Shown in pieces: positions 30,176 through 37,566 of a stretch of DNA of 37,566 bases. Position 1 is the first letter of the stretch, and every line of letters begins with the position of its first letter. A program made the translations under genes and the position numbers. Source of the stretch: Haplomitrium mnioides (lineage: Eukaryota; Marchantiophyta; Haplomitriopsida; Calobryales); NCBI GenBank assembly GCA_049999725.1, contig JBNGIS010008262.1, forward strand, positions 34,465 through 72,030, in the 5' to 3' direction. Under the pieces are notes generated by a model. The model saw only the letters and a list, made by a program, of their open reading frames with translations, did not search any database and was not told the DNA's origin.

Positions 30176-31610
30176 TTATGTCGGCCATTTGTGTATGAGT
30201 TTTTTCAATTTTTGTAAATTCTGAGCGTCTCAGCCTGGTTGGTTTCTCTAGTTTGTACTAGCCTATTGTGAGTTATTACATTTTGTTGTGATATTGTTGT
30301 TAAGCCAATCCTGCACCTTTCTACTCTTTCCCCTTTCCCTTCTCTTCCTTTCTTTTCTACCTTTCCCTATGGATGTCATGAAGCCTGCAAGCCAATGGGG
30401 AGCCCTGTGGAATCCAGAGGAGTCAGGTAAGAAGGCTAGCAGGGGGATCAAAGGAACTTGCAACAACAGGATAGAGGCAGGGTTGACAAGGGGGCGCACG
30501 AGGGATCAAGCAGATGTGAGAGGGAGATCAGAAGAAAGGAGCCAACCACAATTGAGGAAGAATCCACGAGAGGAGTACGGGAGATGAAGGCAAGGGGGTG
30601 AATGTCCGGGTGCAGAACGGAGGAGCCAACCGTTTGGACCACTGCATCCTCAATTCGCGACCATTCATGACGCACCATACCTTGATAGAGAGAAGAGCTC
30701 GAGGCAATTGTAGTGCAATTTAAATCGAAGAGAATAAGGCAAAACTAAGGAAGAACGACCTTCGGAAAGTTAACTGACGGCCGTAGTCCTGAGGAGTCCA
30801 TGGAGCGCTGCGGAAACGTGGGAGCCCACTGCACACCGAGGGATTTGACGGATGACGTGGCAGCACCTGTGGGTTTGAAGAGTTCGACGGGATCAGCCTC
30901 TCTACATGGGGTGCCCCAGTTAATTTGGTTCCGAACAACCACCCTAAGTGGGCAGACCACTTAACGGGGATTCAACGGGAAGCCCAACTGGAGTCCAAGG
31001 GAAGAGGTGCAAAATGGTGACTTATCGTAGGCCCGGCCAGACAAAGAGCGAGCAAGGCGAAATGATGATCTATCGCTGATCCGGCAAAGCGGGGGAAAAG
31101 TTCGACAGAGTATAATCTGAAAGTTCGACGGGACTCTGTGGAGTGCATTGTTCTTATCATAAGGGGATTCCGAATCAGCGATATAGCGATGGTCTGACTA
31201 GACGAAGAGCGGAGGGTGCTGAAAAGGTGATGGAGCGACGATCCAGCCAAAGGAAGAAGCAAGGGACAAGAAGCCAAAAGGGTGACATATCGCAGTTCTG
31301 GAACTGGCGAGGATGAAAGTTCGACGGGGCAACGCTGAAAGTTTGAAAGGGATCAGTGAGGAGCCAGCCATAGCTCTTATATCAAGCGGACAGTAAGTTA
31401 GGCGAAAGGAGCCTCAGTTCTTATTGCGAGTGGGTGCTGAAACGGCGATAACATGTAACGTTCTTACTCAACGAGGGACTATTTTGTGAATGACGTGGCA
31501 TCTGCGGAAGAGGAGGCAATGCGGGTCAACTGAGAAATCCAGTCAACTGCGTCGGTCCGCCTACCCCCTTGCGGGGTGGCGTCGGACGGCGCGGCAATGG
31601 ATGACATGGC

Positions 31611-31705
31611 GGGATTCCGAGAAGCAACGACGGGGTTCCGAAGGGCGACTATGGGGTTCCGCGAAGCGACAGTGGGATTTCGAGAAGCGACGACAGGGTT
31701 CTGGG
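31611..31705 (+). repeat. 21-bp tandem repeat in the 3' LTR
   Basis: Same array as at 26139-26235, with starts at 31611, 31632, 31653 and 31674. Copy number is unchanged between the LTRs, so the array is older than the insertion. Confidence 0.8.
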
Positions 31706-33438
31706 GCATTTTGCAGATTACGTGGCGCTCATGCGGGCCTCTAGGAATCTGTAGGAATATTAGAAATTCCTTGAGAATATTGAATCTTTGCGGATTGCGT
31801 GGCACCTCCGCGGGATCTGGGAATCTGCAGAAATATTAGAGATTCCTCGAGAATCTTGAGCTTTATAGATTCCAAGGAATCCAACGGGCTCCCTCGATGC
31901 GCCACGTGTAAGTTGTCCGACGCTCGAAGGATCTCACGGGTTGTCAAGCTAAAACGAGGAAAAAACAAAGGGGAAAGGTATGCCTACTCAAACGCCGATT
32001 GCCAGAGCTACAAGTGTCAGCTTCGCGTGAAATCACTCTTGTTGGGAAGAAATCGACAAAGCGCAGCTGTCGGCACCAATATCAGGGTCTGAATCTGGAA
32101 GGAGACCCACATGTAGGCTGTGCGAAAAGGCAGGATGCACCTCTAGGCCGTCAGATAAGTGGAACAGGGACCTTCAAGGAAGGGCAGTGATGAATCATCA
32201 ACGCTGGAGGGGAAATGAGCACGGAGATAGACTCGCTAGCTCAAGAGCTACGGAGACTGTTTTTTGGGTGCAGAGAAAGCAGCGGGATACGAAGGAGAGA
32301 GTTCTGGTGAGACCTTTGGTGAAGTGGGTGGACTTGTGAAGGAAGGCCATCATAGGGTGGAGGTGGACTGAGGAGGTGCTGGGAATCGCTAAGCAAGAGG
32401 TTCTAAAGGCTCAGACTACTTAGGTGTACTCACATTTGAAGGCGGGCGAACATTTGGAAGTGGACCAACACTCAGAGGAGAAGAGGATTCTTTCAGTTTG
32501 TATTTCGTGAGGGGCAGCCAAGGGGGCTCCTGGTGTCGTCTCAGCTTTGATTTGTGCAAGAGATCAGTCCCGGCAACATTTGGAGAGGGTTGCTGGTATT
32601 ACAATTTTGTGGAGAAGGGAGAGGAGTGTCCACGTTAGTGCTTGCGCATTGCGTGAAAGATCCAACCAATTCTCGGGTGGAGTGGGTGATCTAGCAGCTG
32701 GGAGGGCTGTCTTCCAGAGGTGGAAGTTAAAGAAATCCTCTTCCAAGTATGAGGAAGTAAATTCAAGGCTTCTCGCGAGGGAAGTTGACAAACTATCTGG
32801 ATCAGAGTGTGTGGGTGAGGAGTAAGAGGAAGGCTGGAATTGCTGAACGAAGGTTGGAGGAGAGATGGGTTCTTGAGAGGTGAACAAGGCAGGCAATGTT
32901 GGCAGGACAGGGCGTAGGTGTAGGTGTGTCTATGTTTAGGTGTGTTGTTAGATTGGTGTTCTGTTTGTAAATCAGTGAGGTTCTTAGTTTTAGAGGGCCT
33001 GCATTCCATTTATCAGATCCTGAGGACACCCTAGGCAAAGGAAGTAAGAACTAACTGCATTGTATTGTGATAATTGGATGATGGGATCTATTTCCCTTCT
33101 GTGTACAACGTGATTGGGTCCAGATCTGGGCTTTGAAGCATATTTCGGAAATTATTCAGCAGCATATCAATCCACCTGTATGTGTCCTTGAGAAATGCAT
33201 GTGAATGAGCAAGGTGGTTGCTGAAGGACTCACCAAGAGGCCATTGCAGACCAGAATCAGATACTCTATTCTAACTGCCCCTATTTTCTAAGTGGCACCT
33301 TCCGAGGTTAAGGCCTAAAGAAGGGGTGTGACCTACATCTGTGGGCAATGGAGTGTGTGCTTGGGTGTTGTTGAGTGTTGTGCAGCACTCCAGAGTTGGT
33401 AAGTAGAAGTTGGGGGCCATTCGGTGCAAAGCCCCTCC

Positions 33439-33445
33439 TATAAAA
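33439..33445 (+). promoter_or_regulatory. TATA box of the 3' LTR
   Basis: TATAAAA in the context CCCCTCC-box-GGTCCCG, about 80 bp before the LTR end. Transcription from here would run out into the flanking DNA, antisense to the methyltransferase-like gene. Confidence 0.6.
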
Positions 33446-33525
33446 GGTCCCGAAACACTAAGTTAGCCCTTAAGTGGGGTTAACTTTGTCGAAAAAGAGT
33501 TAAGGCTCCGACCAGGAGGCTGACA

Positions 33526-33625
33526 NNNNNNNNNNNNNNNNNNNNNNNNNNNNNNNNNNNNNNNNNNNNNNNNNNNNNNNNNNNNNNNNNNNNNNNNNNN
33601 NNNNNNNNNNNNNNNNNNNNNNNNN
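33526..33625. other. Assembly gap of 100 N
   Basis: A round 100-N run, probably of unknown true size. It begins exactly at the end of the 3' LTR and hides the right target-site duplication. The sequence after it starts AGTGGAGAAAAG, similar to the left flank CATGGAGAAA. Confidence 0.95.
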
Positions 33626-33691
33626 AGTGGAGAAAAGAAAAACAAAGAACTTGACTTTAAAAAGAAAAAAAACAATCAAAGAGAGCTAGGA

Positions 33692-33722
33692 CTCAAGAGT
33701 TCATGTTGCATGAACTCTTGAG
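33692..33722. repeat. Perfect 14-bp inverted repeat with 3-nt loop
   Basis: CTCAAGAGTTCATG, loop TTG, CATGAACTCTTGAG. It would form a tight hairpin in RNA. It lies at the edge of a short minisatellite-like stretch (33720-33900) with words such as GAATGCGTGCATGGACTTC, probably within an intron of the methyltransferase-like gene. Confidence 0.85.
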
Positions 33723-33900
33723 CGAATGCGTGCATGGACTTCAGAGTTCAAGCACGCAAGGACTTAGAAATCTATGCAAGTATGAACTTCTTAATCCATG
33801 CGAGAATGGACTTCAGTGTCCATGTGAACATGAGCTCTCAAAGTGCCAACACTCAAAAGGCTAAGGGTCAATGCGTGCATAGGCTAGATCAACTTCAAAA
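33720..33900 (-). repeat. Short minisatellite-like stretch
   Basis: Degenerate units with TGCGTGCATGGACTTC, TGCAAGTATGAACTTC, TGCGAGAATGGACTTC and TGCGTGCATAGGC. They are related in wording to the arrays at 22590-23340 and 35570-35960. Confidence 0.5.
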
Positions 33901-33955
33901 ACAAATTCAATAAATCTTTTAAAACACAATTGGAGAAGGGGAAAAAAAATCTTAC

Positions 33956-35228
33956 CAACAATTTCTCGAAGCTTGAGTAGAAAGAGGACATCTTTGATTC
34001 CTCTGTGTGGATTGGATATTCCACCCTTGCCTCCTACCAAGAGCTGCATTAAACTTCCGAGCAAAATGATTACACTATTACCACCAAAACTTTGTATCTC
34101 TCAAGTTCCCAAGACATTCTTAAATTGAAAGCTCTCTAGATTCCACCCATTTCAAAACTAAAATTTTTATTTCATCAAGAAGGTCTTAAAGAGACCTCCA
34201 TAGTATCCACTTCATGTCCTCCCCATTCTAAGAGATCCTTTGGTCTTTGGCTTTTGGCCTCTCACTTGATTCTTTTCCCACATTGTAAAAATGCTCTATT
34301 GTAACCTCTTGAGCTCTCTATTTCGAAATGCCAATTGGAACCAATTGTCTTGAGAAGTCATAATCTTCTCAAGAGTTGACTTTAGCTTGATTTCTAAAGT
34401 CTTGGACACAAGTTCTCTTTTCAACTTTTGGGATGACAATGTTCTACTATCTATTTAGCATTGATGCCAATACTCCACCTTCTGAATTGACGTCAACTAC
34501 AACAAGTATTATTGGTCATAGTTGTCATAAGTCACAAATATTTAGGCCTTTGTTGGTGTGAGCCCCATGTAAACGTAGCAGCTGTAGAGTGACAACATTG
34601 GATTTTTCATTCCAGACTTTGTAATTAAAAGTTTCCTTTCGACAACACTATGATTGCCTTTTGCAATCTTGTAGCAGTACTTGTTAGGGTTCCTAATGTC
34701 AAACTTTGACTTTATCCTTCAACTTGCACTTTAACTCCACAACCACAATAAAAAAATATGCAGACTTGTTGGTGAGCATTCTAGGTTCCAAAAGATTCAA
34801 ATTCTCTAATCGAATAATGATGGTTTCCATCCAAACTCTGCACTGTTAGATTGCAAACTTCCTTGTTTTGTTTTTGTCCTCCTCAGACACTATCTCATGA
34901 TCAATTTGCTTCTTTTCTGAAAAGTCCAGAGCTCCTTGTGCGATTGTCTCTTTACTCTTGATGTTGGAGCATGCACCGACTCCCACTTGACTTCCTCCTT
35001 TGAGCTGCTAGGAGCGGAAGATGAAGGGGCCGCCGATGAAGAGCTAGTTGAAGATGGGGACCGGATTGGCTCCTCTTCAACACGTGGTGGAGGCACAAGC
35101 TTCTTCTTTGGTAAGGCTTGCTTCTTCTTTTTGGGAGTCTCAATTGGCTCCACCTCCTTTCTTTTCTTGGTAGTAGAAGGTCCACATGCTGGTGTCAATG
35201 TCATCACCGCCACGTTTGGATGCAGCAA
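33956..35228 (-). pseudogene. Probable upstream part of the methyltransferase-like gene
   Basis: The minus-strand frame 35228-34890 is Lys/Pro/Ser-rich: TTKKRKEVEPIETPKKKKQA, a Ser-rich stretch, then KELWTFQKRSKLIM. Further on, in other frames, come KFDIRNPNKYCYKIAKGN, SVVERKLLITKSGMKNPML and SLYSCYVYMGLTPTK, then SQKLKRELVSKTLEIKLK and NWFQLAFRNRELKRL. The end at 33956 has a donor-like GTAAGA after REIV. It lies on the same strand as the methyltransferase exons, and element C separates them. The basic low-complexity start could be a nuclear-localisation segment. No domain is recognised, and linkage to the downstream exons is an inference from order and splice signals. Confidence 0.45.
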
Positions 35229-35279
35229 AAAAAGCCGCTACTTTAAACAAGGAACTGCTACTGAGTTCATGTTTCACTT

Positions 35280-35560
35280 GGTAGTAGAATTTTTTTTTTG
35301 GGTGATTTGGCATTAAAAAACATCAAATTTACGTTTGAAGTCTTCTTTTCGAAAAGAATATCGTTTTTTATAAACACAAAATGCATATTTTACATTGAGA
35401 TTATATTTCAAACATTTTTTTTGTAGAAAATACCTTGCAAAACAAGCATTTTGGTTATCAAATATTTTATAAGAACTTTACACTATTGTGAATAAACTAA
35501 ATTCATCAAAAATAAAATAAAACATATATCTTTTGGTGGAAAAAAATTACAGGAAAACGT
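35280..35560 (-). repeat. AT-rich tract (right inverted block, inner part)
   Basis: Read on the minus strand it repeats the order of words of 23341-23640 (ATATATGTTTTATTTTATTT, TTGATGAATTTAGT, TATAAAATATTTGATAA and AAATTTGATGTTTTT). It is diverged but collinear. Confidence 0.6.
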
Positions 35561-35569
35561 AAATGTCTA

Positions 35570-35960
35570 GTCAGGTAAGGACTTTGAACCTGACTTTGAG
35601 CATCGTAGCTAACAAATCTTTTGCAAGCATAGACTCCAAACCATAACCGTAAAGCCTATACCCACATAGACTCCGAACAATAATCCTAAAGCATGTGCAT
35701 GCTTAGACTCTGAACAAGAACAATGAAGCTATGCACGCATGGACTTTGAACTAGAACCCTAGAGCTATTGCAAGCCAAGATTCTAAACAAGAACCCTATA
35801 GCCTATGCAAGCATAGCCATTGAACAAGAACCCTTTGGCTTATGAGTGAAGGGACTCTGAACAATAACCAGAGAGCTTATGCACGCAGGGAATCCGAACA
35901 AGAACTAGATAGCCTTAATGCACAACGACACTTAACAATGCGCAAAGACTCGAAATCATC
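35570..35960 (-). repeat. 37-bp minisatellite (right inverted block, outer part)
   Basis: The plus-strand unit is roughly CATAGACTCCGAACAAGAAC then CCTAAAGCCTATGCACG, 36-39 bp long, with about nine copies. It is the reverse complement of the array type at 22590-23340 and shares its palindromic core. Confidence 0.75.
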
Positions 35961-36059
35961 CTTAGATTAGCAATTTACTTCAAACCATTCTTAGACTATC
36001 AAATGAATCAAACTATTCTTAAGCCCACCAAACTAAATTGTGATGAAAAGACTTGAAAT

Positions 36060-36300
36060 AGATTGAGAGAGCAACAAGATTTGGTAAATAAAAATTTGGA
36101 AAACATAAACTTTATTAATAATACAAATTGTTCAAACAGATCCTTAGACTCTATCCTCTTCAGAAGAAATTGTCTTATCTAAATCCATAGGCTAAGCATC
36201 TGCAATTGCTAGAGAATCCTATCGAGACTTTCCAATCCTTGATATTACAATAGAGTCACCAGAAGCTATCGTAGCACAGTAGTGGCACTCCAACCCCGAA
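36060..36300. repeat. Dispersed repeat, copy 2 (related to 17931-18200)
   Basis: Same-orientation match to the left copy through TATCCTCTTCA, GCATCTGCAA, AGAGAATC and TCGAGACTTTCC. The minus-strand frame gives DSLAIADA and MDLDKTISSEEDRV, which look protein-like, but I recognise no family. Confidence 0.5.
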
Positions 36301-37566
36301 AAGAACAACCCGAGATCAAACCACGTAAGATCTATATAGAAATCTGCTCTTAATTCACTTTTACCCACTTTCCAAATTCTTTATAGAGTTCTGAAATTGT
36401 ACTCTATCAGTTTAGAGATGGACCTCTCTCCACTCTAGGACTGACAACCTTTCTCCACAAAACCAACATATAAACTACTACTGCTACTTACTATAATAGA
36501 ACAAAAGCCAAGAAGTACTCAAACTGCATGACTGACACTTCCAAGATAAGAAAACTGTTGTACAAGTTGATTTTAAACATTAGCTGAATCAGAGAAATTC
36601 ACAAGCAACCAGTTCTCCAACTTGCTAGGAACTCTCAAACCAACACTCATGTGCCAACCTTCATTACAACACCTCACTTCCCTCAAACTAGATATTCATG
36701 GCACTCCAACCCAATATATTGCAGAGCTTGATACTGAGAACTTAGCTATGGAACGACCCTCCTGATCTCACATCCAACTGTTGTTCCTCCAACCACCCAC
36801 TACTCTGTTTGCTTGTGAAATGCCCACCTAATCCCTAGGCACACACAAATCTTGAGCAGTCCTTGCTCTATTGCAACCCACCAACTAGCATCCACTGACT
36901 GATTGACCACAGAAGGTTCTCTCCTTAAAATTTAACACACATACAACAATATTGAGTAGAACATAACTCAAATAAGATTTTATTGCTACCAAACACCTCA
37001 TAGATCACAATATGGAATCCAGAACCCAAACTCACTAGAAAAAGACACTCAAGTACCCCCTAACATGCTCTCAATCTTGACTGATTTCTTCAATTGGAAC
37101 CTGCAGAACACTTACCACCAGGACCTAATCTCAATTCATAGTTTCACACACATACTACTCCTTCCAATTTCTGCAATTTTTCCAAGAGCAAGGGAAAAAC
37201 CTCACAGACAAACAATAATTGATCTTGAATCCTTGAAGCACAGAAATTGTACAATGAGACTAACCAGCAAAACAAGAACTCGCCAACAGGCTTGTACCCC
37301 TTGTCCTGCTCAACTAACAATAACAGCCATTCTAATTCCAATTCAAACTAACTTGCTACTCTACACGCTAACTTTTTTACACGAAGTTTACAATAAGAAC
37401 TAACAACTCACACGCCGTTCTTAAACTAAATAACCCTCTTTCACTAACTTACAAAGACTTCACTTGCCATAAGAACAAATTACTAACAATTGTTCTTATA
37501 CTAATTTTTGAATTTCACTAACTCTTTTGTTTCCCCTTCCTTTAATTCAAACTTTTCAAATTCCAT
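36301..37566. other. No supported gene; C/A-rich tract
   Basis: The plus strand is poor in G and the reverse strand reads like an untranslated region or LTR, but no PBS, LTR pair or coding domain is visible. A 10-bp inverted repeat (ATAAGAACAA / TTGTTCTTAT) lies at 37469-37499. The open frame at 37065-37403 has no recognisable motif. Confidence 0.55.

Larger units (their letters stand above)
24711..33525 (+). mobile_element. Element C: 8.8-kb non-autonomous LTR element (TR-GAG/LARD type)
   Basis: Two direct LTRs of 3325 bp (24711-28035) and 3347 bp (30179-33525) flank only 2143 bp. Both LTRs start TGTCGG and end GCTGACA. A PBS-like region, a Gag remnant, an acidic repeat protein and a polypurine tract fill the middle; protease, RT, RNase H and integrase are absent. 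Hand-compared stretches of the LTRs differ by roughly 5-9%, mostly transitions, so the insertion is not recent. The left flank is AGAAA; the right flank is hidden by an N run, so the target duplication cannot be confirmed. GC content is visibly higher than in the surroundings. Confidence 0.9.
30179..33525 (+). repeat. 3' LTR of element C
   Basis: It matches the 5' LTR over its whole length, from TGTCGGCCATT to GGCTGACA. It has an intact TATAAAA box at 33439-33445 and a small insertion near 32806-32820 relative to the 5' copy. It ends at the last base before the N run. Confidence 0.9.

Noticed and set aside
30263-33038. Open frames inside the 3' LTR
   Set aside because: Same reason: copies of the LTR frames, disrupted differently in each LTR.
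34936-35316. Plus-strand 126-codon frame
   Set aside because: Antisense shadow of the Lys/Ser-rich frame; codons mirror the low-complexity minus-strand sequence.
37065-37403. 112-codon plus-strand frame as a gene
   Set aside because: No recognisable motif; it lies in a C/A-rich tract that favours open frames.

Overview
This is a stretch of land-plant nuclear DNA made almost entirely of old, nested repeats. It comes most plausibly from a large repeat-rich genome such as a gymnosperm or fern; I cannot name the species. The evidence is plant-type Ty3/gypsy retrotransposons (chromodomain integrase, primer-binding sites matching the 3' end of initiator tRNA-Met), HindIII-type satellite DNA, intron-like signals, and very low gene density. 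I see no intact cellular gene, no rRNA and no tRNA. Two runs of N (833-842 and 33526-33625) are assembly gaps.

Left part (1-17025). A possible short LTR (1-146) and a 65-bp duplication precede about 4.3 kb of an 87-bp tandem satellite (about 280-4600). The array stops exactly at the LTR of a decayed minus-strand chromovirus, A1 (4601-8259: LTR, chromodomain, integrase, RNase H, reverse transcriptase, LTR fragment). A second minus-strand element, B (about 8260-12838), keeps its 5' LTR, PBS, a Gag with four zinc knuckles and a truncated protease. B sits inside the integrase of a second copy of the chromovirus, A2 (12839-17025: integrase, RNase H, RT, protease, Gag, PBS, LTR). The A1/B junction carries a perfect 27-bp inverted repeat.

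Middle part (17026-22590). This is mostly featureless AT-rich DNA with an 89-bp tandem repeat, a 37-bp minisatellite and a candidate 200-bp solo LTR.

Right part (22590-37566). This is the most interesting region. Two diverged inverted blocks (22590-23640 and 35280-35960), each a minisatellite with a palindromic core next to an AT-rich tract, flank a decayed minus-strand gene. Its downstream exons (24710-23675) read as a bacterial-type DNA amino-methyltransferase: a DPPY-like motif, then a short in-frame intron, then a DLCSxFGTG motif I. Its probable upstream part (35228-33956) is Lys/Ser-rich. The gene is split by an 8.8-kb non-autonomous LTR element (24711-33525) with 3.3-kb LTRs and only 2.1 kb of internal DNA. 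That internal DNA encodes a broken Gag followed by an acidic, internally repeated protein with a hydrophobic segment, and no protease, RT or integrase.

Working model: a methyltransferase gene, perhaps carried by a foldback- or MULE-like element, later hit by a TR-GAG/LARD-type retrotransposon, with everything decaying by transitions (many stops are of the TGG-to-TGA or CAA/CGA-to-stop type).
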